Assembly: GCA_024234615.1 (NCBI GenBank)
Contig: JACKNY010000002.1
Location: 186,001-250,000 of the forward strand
Source: Pseudomonadales bacterium
GTDB taxonomy: Bacteria > Pseudomonadota > Gammaproteobacteria > Pseudomonadales > IMCC2047
Direction: 5' to 3'
Length of the DNA: 64,000 bases
Below the pieces are notes generated by a model that was given only the letters and a program-made list of their open reading frames with translations, was not told where the DNA came from and did not search any database. A program made the translations under genes and the position numbers. This document shows, piece by piece, positions 8,812 to 16,262 of the stretch (within the stretch, counting starts at the first letter, position 1; the number at the start of each line of letters is the position of its first letter).

Positions 8812-9255
8812 TTAACGAATAATTTTCTCTTCAATACGTGTTAAAGTATCTAAAAACTGTTTACGTTCGCTCGCTTCAAGATCAGATAACATATCTATTT
8901 CGACCGCCTCAGCCTTGGGTGTAATCTGCTGATAGATATCCTGCCCTTTTTTGGTCAAGCGCAGCACAATGCGCCTGCGATCCGCTTTATCCATACGCCG
9001 ACTGATCATACCTTCGTCAATCAGGTTTGTCAGGGCGCGTGTCATTTGCACTTGGCTCAAATCCAACACTTCGGCTAACCCCTTCGCCGAAATTGGTGCG
9101 TAGGTAGCTACTGCGGCAATAAGCCGCCAATCAAACCCGCTTAAGCCAAATTTTTTGGCATAGAATTTTTCAAGAGAGAACCCCGCTTCTTGCGAAATCC
9201 GCCACAGTCGATAGACCAACCACTGTTCTATATTAAATTGCTGATTACTAGGCAT
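8812..9255 (-). CDS. MarR-family transcriptional regulator
   Basis: A winged-helix regulator of about 147 residues. The MarR domain is clear: LSGFDWRLIAAVATY, then the recognition helix region LAEVLDLSQVQMTRALTNLID, and the wing MISRRMDKADRRRIVLRLT. I take the internal ATG encoding MPSNQQFNIEQW; a GTG 48 bases upstream is possible but has no good ribosome site. The ligand and targets are not evident; the gene stands alone between an antiporter gene and the yceI operon. Confidence 0.9.
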   Translation of the reverse strand: MPSNQQFNIEQWLVYRLWRISQEAGFSLEKFYAKKFGLSGFDWRLIAAVATYAPISAKGLAEVLDLSQVQMTRALTNLIDEGMISRRMDKADRRRIVLRLTKKGQDIYQQITPKAEAVEIDMLSDLEASERKQFLDTLTRIEEKIIR

Positions 9256-9464
9256 TGTTTCGATAGCATCTGTTGTAAAGAAAAATAAGTACGCGCTTGG
9301 CACAGGAGAGCGGAAATCTTAGCATGAATCTATTTCAATCTGTATTTTTTTCATCCCACCCCGACCCTGTATAGCTAAACGAGCCATTCACGTCATTACT
9401 GCTCTCGACAATACGTCATCGGACAAAGCTCTCTGAATAGTTAAGTCACCTCTGATTAAGTTCC

Positions 9465-9501
9465 AAAAAAATACCCCGACAGGTATCAACCAGCGGGGTA
9501 T
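9465..9501 (-). terminator. Rho-independent terminator of the cytochrome b561/yceI operon
   Basis: On the minus strand an 8-bp stem (ATACCCCG/CGGGGTAT) with a 15-base loop is followed by seven Ts. It lies 44 bases beyond the yceI stop. Confidence 0.85.
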
Positions 9502-9545
9502 TCTCATTTCTGCTTGTCTGGCTAGACAACAATGTGTTTGTGCGG

Positions 9546-10130
9546 TTAGCCGCCTTGACGCACTCCTTCAATCTGCAAATCAAACTCTACGTCGGTGGAG
9601 GCCGGCCCTAAATCAAAATCAATACCAAAATCCTTCAACGCTATTTTAGTTACCCCTGAGAACCCTTGACGATAACCTCCCCAGGGGTCGGGTCCACCGC
9701 CTACGGCATTTGCTTTAATAGCAATCGACTTGGTAACGCCGTGTAATGTCAAATCACCATGGATTATCGCTTCTCCCTCGCCCAAAGCCTCAACTCGAGT
9801 ACTGACAAATTTAGCTATCGGGTATTTTTTTACCTCCAGAAAATCTCCTTCACGTAAATGTTTATCACGTTCAGCGTGATTGGTATCAACACTGGCAGGG
9901 TCAATATCAATAACAATTTTGGTTGCACTGACATTGTTTTCATCAAAACTAAATATACCTTCAAACTTATTAAAACGACCTGTTAACCAGCTATACCCCA
10001 AGTGTTTAATACGAAAATTAATGGACGCATGCATACCTTTTGAATCCACCACATAGTCCGCTGCGAACAACGACCCCGTTGCCAACATCAGTACCGTAAA
10101 AACAATAACCATCAATCGTCGTGTTTGCAT
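9546..10130 (-). CDS. YceI-family periplasmic lipid-binding protein
   Basis: A 194-residue secreted protein with a signal peptide ending near residue 23 (SLFAADYVVD). The YceI lipocalin-like barrel is recognised from INFRIKHLGYSWLTGRFNKFEG, DPASVDTNHAERDKHLREGDFL and GDLTLHGVTKSI. Family members bind isoprenoid or polyisoprenoid lipids; the ligand here is not known. It starts 21 bases downstream of a cytochrome b561 gene, the usual partner, so the two form an operon closed by a good terminator. Confidence 0.93.
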   Translation of the reverse strand: MQTRRLMVIVFTVLMLATGSLFAADYVVDSKGMHASINFRIKHLGYSWLTGRFNKFEGIFSFDENNVSATKIVIDIDPASVDTNHAERDKHLREGDFLEVKKYPIAKFVSTRVEALGEGEAIIHGDLTLHGVTKSIAIKANAVGGGPDPWGGYRQGFSGVTKIALKDFGIDFDLGPASTDVEFDLQIEGVRQGG

Positions 10131-10151
10131 TTTTCTCTCCTTCTTATGGGT

Positions 10152-10709
10152 TCATGGACGCCGGGACATTCCCAGCATACGTCTTAATGTTACATCCTTA
10201 TCAAAGAAATGATGTTTCAACGCAGCAAATGTATGCAGCAACACCAAAGCCATCATTATCCAAGCAATAATTTCATGAATTTCTCCCGCAATATCTTCCT
10301 GGTGGTTAAAGGGATTAATAATAACCGGAATATTAAACCAGCCAAAAAATGTGACCCCTATATTATCAGCCGTAGCAATCAAATAACCGCTGCCAATAAT
10401 GATTAACGCCAACAGATAAAGACTGGCATGCGCAATACGGGAAGTGACCTTTTCCCAGCGAGCGAGATTACCTGAAGGCTCAGGAATCGGATCAAACTGA
10501 CGCCAGAAGTAACGGAAGATCAAAAGAAAAAGCACTAACAACCCGATACTTTTATGCAGCTCGGGGGCACGGTGATACCAAGGATCATAATATCCCAACT
10601 CTCGCATCCAAATGCCCATTATGAATAAACCAATAATCAGCAAGGCTATAATCCAGTGCATCGCGATAGCAACTAGGCCGTAAGAATTTTTTGTATTTTT
10701 TATCAGCAT
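10152..10709 (-). CDS. Cytochrome b561
   Basis: A 185-residue four-helix membrane cytochrome b of the YodB/CybB type. AIAMHWIIALLIIGLFIMGI forms helix 1, ELHKSIGLL starts helix 2, RIAHASLYLLALIIIGSGYL helix 3, and EIHEIIAWIMMALVLLHTFAALKHHF helix 4. The conserved histidines lie in these segments. It is the first gene of the pair with yceI and likely exchanges electrons with the quinone pool. Confidence 0.92.
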   Translation of the reverse strand: MLIKNTKNSYGLVAIAMHWIIALLIIGLFIMGIWMRELGYYDPWYHRAPELHKSIGLLVLFLLIFRYFWRQFDPIPEPSGNLARWEKVTSRIAHASLYLLALIIIGSGYLIATADNIGVTFFGWFNIPVIINPFNHQEDIAGEIHEIIAWIMMALVLLHTFAALKHHFFDKDVTLRRMLGMSRRP

Positions 10710-10795
10710 TTAGGCGCTACCGACTGGTTGGCTTGGAAAGGTTGTTCGCGTAAAACTCAGCATTAAAACACGAAACTGATTAAAAGTTCCGTCAA

Positions 10796-10859
10796 TTGCC
10801 TGGAACAGCTATAAATAGCGGCTTCAATTGGGAACGGGAATTTAAAGCCTTCCAGGCAA
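10796..10859. repeat. Compact three-way-junction inverted repeat
   Basis: An outer perfect 10-bp stem (TTGCCTGGAA at 10796-10805, TTCCAGGCAA at 10850-10859) encloses two further hairpins: GCTA/TAGC (10808-10819) and GGCTT...AAGCC (10820-10849, extended inward by AATT/AATT with a mismatch and a bulge). Only two bases are unpaired between the arms. It starts directly after the DUF2802 stop codon and lies upstream of cytochrome b561. It has no T tract. Confidence 0.7.
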
Positions 10860-10860
10860 A

Positions 10861-11514
10861 CTATTCGCCTTTTGGTTGGTTCGCTCGTTCAATAGAAGAT
10901 GTCTGTTCACTTTGATTTTCGATAGGTTCATCGTCACCCTCAATCGTATCTAACCTCTCAAGGCCATCTTCATCGGGAAGTGCATCTATTCCAGCAATGT
11001 CATCCATAAACTCGCGGTTTGTATTGGCCGATAGTTCACTAGTATCGACTCTATCTGGCTGATTAAATTGGTTATCGAATTGTGCTTTACTGTCACGAGT
11101 TGCTGTCCCAATTGGCTCAACCACTGGAGGCGAACTTTTGTGCAACAGCATTATCAAATCAGCTTCCGAACGCGAGAGCCCACACTGATTGACCAGCTGG
11201 TCGGCCGTAGCTCCACTGGCGACCATCCGAACGGCCTGATTATAAGGTAACGCACCGAGGTCACGCTGCTCCAACTGCTGTTGTTTTTCCCGCGTATCCT
11301 TCATATCTCTTTGCAGTTCATTCAATTGATTACCCATACCAAAACTGCCATCCAACAACGCAGACAACTCGTTTTCAAGCTTATCAATCCGCTCGCCAGA
11401 ACTCTTTTGCAGTGCGGCAAGCTGCTCCTTTAGAAACACTGCCTTTAGCAGTGCAATGGTGCTTATTAGCGCCAACAGACCCAAGGCAAGCCAGAGGTAA
11501 TTAAACACCATCAT
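10861..11514 (-). CDS. DUF2802 protein, last gene of the flagellar stator operon
   Basis: A 217-residue protein with one N-terminal membrane helix (about residues 3-22), a coiled coil (about 28-90) and a short helical DUF2802 core, YNQAVRMVASGATADQLVNQ, followed by LSRSEADLIMLLH. The C-terminal third is acidic and low in complexity. DUF2802 genes commonly end the motCD/cheW segment of polar flagellar clusters in pseudomonads and relatives; the function is unknown. Its start overlaps the end of motD by 4 bases, indicating translational coupling. Confidence 0.8.
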   Translation of the reverse strand: MMVFNYLWLALGLLALISTIALLKAVFLKEQLAALQKSSGERIDKLENELSALLDGSFGMGNQLNELQRDMKDTREKQQQLEQRDLGALPYNQAVRMVASGATADQLVNQCGLSRSEADLIMLLHKSSPPVVEPIGTATRDSKAQFDNQFNQPDRVDTSELSANTNREFMDDIAGIDALPDEDGLERLDTIEGDDEPIENQSEQTSSIERANQPKGE

Positions 11515-12413
11515 TTTTTCTTCTCATCTTTCGTAAACAAGAGTCCGCCACCTTCCAGCTCTAGTGTTTTAACGTTGTTTTTTTCCTTCAGAAAGGTATT
11601 ATCCTCAGCCGATTCCGCCGTCGGCTCCCCCGCACCGCTGGCTGTGCGCCGCAAGTCTAAATCTTTGGATACCACCAACACGACTCGCCGGTTTTCGTTT
11701 CGCCCTTCAGCGGTCTCATTCGATGCAACCGGTTGATATTCGCCATATCCAATTGCCGCCATACGGTTTGCCTCCACACCGGCCTGCGCCAAAAGCCTGA
11801 CGACGGTGGCGGAACGGGCAGAGGATAACTCCCAGTTAGAGGGGAAAACGGTTGAGCTTATCGGTACGTTATCGGTAAAACCTTCAACGCGAATGGGGTT
11901 TTTATAGCCGCTTAGAATCCCCGCTATTTCCTCCAGTATCGGTTGTGCTGCCGCACTGGGGGTGGCGCTGCCGCTGCCAAAAAGTAATCCAGAGCTTAAG
12001 GATATTTCAACCCAGGTTTCATTGCCGTTAATGGCAATTACCTTATCTTCAATCAGATCTGCAAAAGCTGATTCGACCTGCTCTGACAGCTGACCTAACT
12101 GGCTTTTTTGTGCCTGATCCGTATCGACTAAATCACCTTCTTTATTAGACTGACCGGGGAAATCAATCAGACTATTTTTCACATATTCACCCAACTCTAC
12201 TAAATTGGAACTGGATGTCTGTTTTTTCTCCACCACATCGAATGCCCCAATCAAGGTCTTGGATAATACCTTATACTTACCCTCATTAACCGAAGAAATC
12301 GAATACATGACGACAAAGAACGCGAATAATAATGTAATAAAGTCCGAATAGGAGATTAACCAACGTTCGTGATTCTCCTGGTCATGGCTTGAATGAGGGT
12401 CGCGGCGAGGCAT
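11511..12413 (-). CDS. motD: Flagellar stator protein MotD (MotB-like)
   Basis: A 300-residue MotB-family stator subunit that anchors the motor to peptidoglycan. A single membrane helix (about residues 20-40, WLISYSDFITLLFAFFVVMY) carries the proton-binding aspartate of the SYSDF motif. An OmpA-like peptidoglycan-binding domain occupies about residues 135-250, with VEGFTDNVPISS, NWELSSARSATVVRLL and GRNENRRVVLVV. It follows motC by 5 bases. The pairing and position after fliA identify it as the MotCD-type stator. Confidence 0.92.
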   Translation of the reverse strand: MPRRDPHSSHDQENHERWLISYSDFITLLFAFFVVMYSISSVNEGKYKVLSKTLIGAFDVVEKKQTSSSNLVELGEYVKNSLIDFPGQSNKEGDLVDTDQAQKSQLGQLSEQVESAFADLIEDKVIAINGNETWVEISLSSGLLFGSGSATPSAAAQPILEEIAGILSGYKNPIRVEGFTDNVPISSTVFPSNWELSSARSATVVRLLAQAGVEANRMAAIGYGEYQPVASNETAEGRNENRRVVLVVSKDLDLRRTASGAGEPTAESAEDNTFLKEKNNVKTLELEGGGLLFTKDEKKK

Positions 12414-12418
12414 TCAAT

Positions 12419-13162
12419 TTACCTCTTTAAGTAGCCTTGCAGTTTCATCTCAATGGCTCTGGGGTTTTCGCCTTCAGCGATGGCGACAACACCTTCAATA
12501 ACCATTTCCCGATACTGATACTGATCCTGCACAACACTCTTTAGTTTACTTGCAATTGGCAAAAACAACAGGTTTGCCAACCCCACTCCATAAATGGTGG
12601 CGACAAAGGCGGTTGCAATACCCGAGCCCAGTTGGCTCGGATCAGCCAAATTGCGCATCACATGAATCAGCCCCATCACAGCACCGATAATGCCGATAGT
12701 GGGCGAGTACCCGCCCATACATTCAAAAAACCGGGCGCCCTGTAAATCCTTTTGCTCGGTCACAAAAAGATCAACCTCCATAATACGCCTGATCGCATCC
12801 GGCTCGGTACCATCTACCAGCAGCCTCAGCCCCTTTTGCGTAAAGTATTCAGTCTCGGCATCCACCAATGTTTCCAACCCCAGCAGACCTTCCTTACGCG
12901 CTGTCATACTCCAGCTGATCACTTTACTGACAGCGCCTGTAATATCCTGTTGCGGTGGTTTAAAAACCCAGATAAGAATAGTGAGAGCTCGTTTAAGATT
13001 CTCATAGGAGGTATGCAATATGGCTGCGCCCAAGGTGCCACCAATGACGATCAGTCCTGCGGGGGCATTAAACAAGGCTCCGATAGAACCACCTTCAATA
13101 AAGTTTCCGCCAAGCACTGCGACAAAGGCAAGGACAACACCAACTATACTTAACACATCCAT
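12419..13162 (-). CDS. motC: Flagellar stator protein MotC (MotA-like)
   Basis: A 247-residue MotA-family ion-channel subunit with four membrane segments, two near the N-terminus and two around residues 148-200. Family motifs include GTLGAAILHTSYEN, MGGYSPTIGIIGAVMGLIHVM and GIATAFVATIYGVGLANL. The long cytoplasmic loop between helices 2 and 3 would contact FliG. It forms a stator operon with motD. It directly follows fliA, where other polar flagellar clusters carry cheY, cheZ, cheA and cheB. Confidence 0.92.
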   Translation of the reverse strand: MDVLSIVGVVLAFVAVLGGNFIEGGSIGALFNAPAGLIVIGGTLGAAILHTSYENLKRALTILIWVFKPPQQDITGAVSKVISWSMTARKEGLLGLETLVDAETEYFTQKGLRLLVDGTEPDAIRRIMEVDLFVTEQKDLQGARFFECMGGYSPTIGIIGAVMGLIHVMRNLADPSQLGSGIATAFVATIYGVGLANLLFLPIASKLKSVVQDQYQYREMVIEGVVAIAEGENPRAIEMKLQGYLKR

Positions 13163-13243
13163 TTATCTTCCTCAGTCATCTCTTAGCGAGGGCTTCAGTA
13201 CCGATTCAGTACTTACCATAATCCGCAGCCTGCCTACCACAGC

Positions 13244-14002
13244 CTATTCATCTATATCACGCCAGTCCGTTAACCTTGCCTTCAAACGCAACGCGGCCTG
13301 ACTATGAATTTGACTCACTCGCGACTCACTCACGCCCAAAACACTGCCTATTTCCTTAAGGTTCATTTCTTCTCGGTAATAAAGCGCCAGAACTAATTTT
13401 TCTCGCTCTGGTAACCCGGAGATTGCGCGCGCCAGGCAGGAACGAAAAAGCTGATTCTGTACATTATCCAGAGGCCCTTCGTCGGCGAAGCTACTCTGGG
13501 TTTCGGCGCAATTTTCATCATTTTCCTGCACCTCGTCAAAACTAAACAATCTCGTACCTGCGCTATCTTGCAAGTGGCTATAATAATCATCCAAACTAAT
13601 ATTCAGTTCCTTTGCTACCTCAGCATCATGCGCATCACGCCCGGTTCTGGATTCAATTGCTTTAATAGCGTCGGCAATACGTCGCGCATTACGGTGCACC
13701 GAGCGTGGCGCCCAATCATCCTTACGCACATCATCAAGCATCGCTCCGCGAATGCGTATCCCGGCATAGGTCTCAAAGCTAGCGCCCTTGGTCGCATCAT
13801 ACTTTCTAGCTGATTCAAGCAGCCCAATCATCCCCGCTTGGATCAGGTCATTAACCTGTACATTGGCTGGCAAACGGGCCAACAGGTGGTGAGCAATACG
13901 CTTGACCATAGGCGCATATTGCTCCACCAAAGCGGTTGCGTCGATGGCTGAGCTGCCAACTCCCGCCTGTGAGTACATTGTCAGCTTTTGCATTGGTAGC
14001 AT
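13244..14002 (-). CDS. fliA: Flagellar sigma factor FliA (sigma-28)
   Basis: A 252-residue sigma-28 factor for late flagellar genes. Region 2 is seen in YAPMVKRIAHHLLARLP, VNDLIQAGMIGLLESARKYD and FETYAGIRIRGAMLDDVRKD. Region 4 is LPEREKLVLALYYREEMNLK, followed by EIGSVLGVSESRVSQIHSQA. The chosen ATG has AAGAG eight bases upstream; a second ATG nine bases on lacks one. It lies 74 bases after fleN. No anti-sigma FlgM gene is in the window. Confidence 0.95.
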   Translation of the reverse strand: MLPMQKLTMYSQAGVGSSAIDATALVEQYAPMVKRIAHHLLARLPANVQVNDLIQAGMIGLLESARKYDATKGASFETYAGIRIRGAMLDDVRKDDWAPRSVHRNARRIADAIKAIESRTGRDAHDAEVAKELNISLDDYYSHLQDSAGTRLFSFDEVQENDENCAETQSSFADEGPLDNVQNQLFRSCLARAISGLPEREKLVLALYYREEMNLKEIGSVLGVSESRVSQIHSQAALRLKARLTDWRDIDE

Positions 14003-14076
14003 AATGCTCTTACGTTGCTCTGTTGCATGCTAGTTAAGGTTAATAGCTTCTTTGAGTACTGGTGAAATTGGCAGAG

Positions 14077-14955
14077 TTAAACGCTAACCTCACTTTGTAT
14101 CAGTCTTTCGATAAAAAATTCCAGGTGTCCCTTGGCAGATTTCGGCAATGGCCAAGCATCAACCGCATTCGCCAATTGCTTAAATGCCAAAGAGGATTTC
14201 GCTCGTGGATAGGCCTCATATACCGGTTGGCGTTTTTTTACCGATTTGACCAGCATTTCGTCATAAGGAATCGAGCCCACCCGCTTCAACGCCACATTTA
14301 AAAAGCGCTCGGACACTCTATTTAATTTCTCAAAAATTTCCCGCTCATCATCGGGTGAATGCACCATGTTGGCCAGAATATTAAACTTAAAAACGCCATG
14401 ATCTCTGTTAAGTACTTTAATCAACGCGTAGGCATCGGTAATTGAGGTCGGCTCATTGCATACCACTACCAGCACTTCCTGAGCTGCCTGTACAAAACTG
14501 GTGACGGCATCAGAAATTCCCGCCGCGGTATCGACAATTAACACGTCCAGCTCTTTGTCTATTTCGCTGAACGCCTGGATGAGACCCGCATGCTCTGCTA
14601 CCGTCAACGACACCATTGATCTAATCCCGGATGAGGCGGGAACAATTTTAATTCCCATCGGTCCTTCGACCATTACATCGGCAAGTGAGCATTCTCCGCT
14701 AAGCACATCCGCAATATTTTTTTTCGCTTCGATACCCAGCAGTACATCAACATTGGCTAAACCAAGATCCGCATCCATTAAAACCACGCGCCGACCCAGC
14801 TTTGCGAGTGCCAGGCTTAAATTCACGGAAACATTAGTTTTACCGATTCCGCCTTTACCGCCAGTCACGGCGATCACACGAACAGGATTAATAGTACTCA
14901 TTAACAGGCGCTGCTCTCTGGCTGCAATCGGTTCATAATGATTAATTCCCAGCAT
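14077..14955 (-). CDS. fleN: Flagellar number regulator FleN (FlhG)
   Basis: A 292-residue MinD/ParA-like ATPase that limits flagellar number, in pseudomonads by antagonising FleQ. The deviant Walker A motif VTGGKGGIGKTNVSVNLSLA is near residue 30, and MDADLGLANVDVLLGI and DTAAGIS follow. The reading frame starts 14 bases inside the end of flhF. An internal ATG (MSTINPVRVI) at 14901 matches the usual FleN N-terminus better, so the true start may be there. Confidence 0.95.
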   Translation of the reverse strand: MLGINHYEPIAAREQRLLMSTINPVRVIAVTGGKGGIGKTNVSVNLSLALAKLGRRVVLMDADLGLANVDVLLGIEAKKNIADVLSGECSLADVMVEGPMGIKIVPASSGIRSMVSLTVAEHAGLIQAFSEIDKELDVLIVDTAAGISDAVTSFVQAAQEVLVVVCNEPTSITDAYALIKVLNRDHGVFKFNILANMVHSPDDEREIFEKLNRVSERFLNVALKRVGSIPYDEMLVKSVKKRQPVYEAYPRAKSSLAFKQLANAVDAWPLPKSAKGHLEFFIERLIQSEVSV

Positions 14956-16231
14956 ACGCCCTCGAATTTGTCATGGGGCGCACCGTTTTAGTGATGTCAG
15001 GTACTTGAATGTCTGTTATTTTTTGCTGTTTAAACAACAACCTAATTAAACTTTCAGCATGCGCTGTCTGAAGGTCATCAGGAATGCTTTGTCCATTGGT
15101 AATATAGGCTACCGGCAGTGCTTTTTCTACCACTAGACTGATTACTTCTCCAAAACTCATGGTTTCATCAGTTTTACTCAGAATACAGGCGTCAATACGA
15201 CTCTTTGCAAGTAGATCGTAGGCCGCCCGCAACGTCGAATCCTGGTTGGTGCAAGGTAATACCAGCAACTTCTTAATATTCACATTGGCGCTTTCCAATG
15301 CTTCGAGCTGCTGTCGGCGTTCATCATCTGCCTGTTGAAATCCAGCCGTATCAATCAGCACCAGTGATTTATCCCGTAATGAACGCAACACCTTATTCAA
15401 GTTAGTGTTCTCCTCCACTAATCTAACCGGCACATCAATGATCCGGCCTAATGCTTTTAACTGTTCGTAAGCCGCCAACCGATATCTATCGGTGGTAACT
15501 AACGCCAGCTCATCACGTCCGTGGCGTAGCGCGAAACGTACTGCCAACTTTGCAATGGTTGTTGTTTTACCCGCACCGGTTGGTCCGAGCAACGCAACAA
15601 CACCCTGATTGAACTGGTTGTTATCAACAATTGGAATTTGCTTTCGAAGGATAGCAATTGCAGCCCGCCAGCCCTCTTCAATAGTGATATGCTGTGCCAC
15701 CTGCCGTGCAATGGGCCTCGTCACTTTAGTGCTCAACCGATATTTTTCAAAACGCTGCATGACAGCGGCCTCAACCGGATTTCTTGCGTTCCAGTTCTCC
15801 CGTGTCATCTGCTCCATCTGATCCTTTAGCAGGAAGCGCAAACTTTCAATTTCTGATCGCATCGCTGCCATCAAATCCTCATCCAGATTTTTTTGCGGGT
15901 TCGATTGCAGATGCTGATTCAGCAGCGCCTCAAAAGCCGAGTCCAATTGATTTTGAGAGTGCCCAGCCTTTGACGCTGCCGATGGAATGGAATGTGAATG
16001 CTTAGCGCCAGCGTCCATAGCACTCGTTTTTGTCGAAGCTTCGTCGCTAGACACAGCAAAAGTAGTCGCGTCGTAATCCAGCGCCGTTAATATCTCGACA
16101 CCACCGGGCACGCGCTTGTTTGATAAAATCACCGCCTCGGGTCCCAGCTCTTCTCGAATTTGCTTCAAGGCTTGGCGCATGTCTTGGGCTATGTATCGTC
16201 TTACTTGCATCTTACTAGTTTCAGTTTTCAT
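14942..16231 (-). CDS. flhF: Flagellar polar-placement GTPase FlhF
   Basis: A 429-residue SRP-type GTPase that sets the polar site of flagellar assembly. The N-terminal region begins with MQVRRYIAQDMRQALKQIRE and GPEAVILSNKR, typical of FlhF. A variable basic/Gln-rich linker follows, then the NG domain with G1 ALLGPTGAGKTTTIAKLA near residue 215, TDRYRLAAYEQL, DTAGFQQ and SKTDE. It sits between flhA and fleN. The start (MKTETSKM) is the first in frame. Confidence 0.95.
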   Translation of the reverse strand: MKTETSKMQVRRYIAQDMRQALKQIREELGPEAVILSNKRVPGGVEILTALDYDATTFAVSSDEASTKTSAMDAGAKHSHSIPSAASKAGHSQNQLDSAFEALLNQHLQSNPQKNLDEDLMAAMRSEIESLRFLLKDQMEQMTRENWNARNPVEAAVMQRFEKYRLSTKVTRPIARQVAQHITIEEGWRAAIAILRKQIPIVDNNQFNQGVVALLGPTGAGKTTTIAKLAVRFALRHGRDELALVTTDRYRLAAYEQLKALGRIIDVPVRLVEENTNLNKVLRSLRDKSLVLIDTAGFQQADDERRQQLEALESANVNIKKLLVLPCTNQDSTLRAAYDLLAKSRIDACILSKTDETMSFGEVISLVVEKALPVAYITNGQSIPDDLQTAHAESLIRLLFKQQKITDIQVPDITKTVRPMTNSRAYAGN

Positions 16232-16262
16232 CGAGTTTAACTCCTAGACCCATATGCAGGCG

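Noticed and set aside
12690..13301. Several long plus-strand reading frames opposite motC
   Set aside because: They are mirror frames of a well-supported stator gene, have no family resemblance and no ribosome sites.
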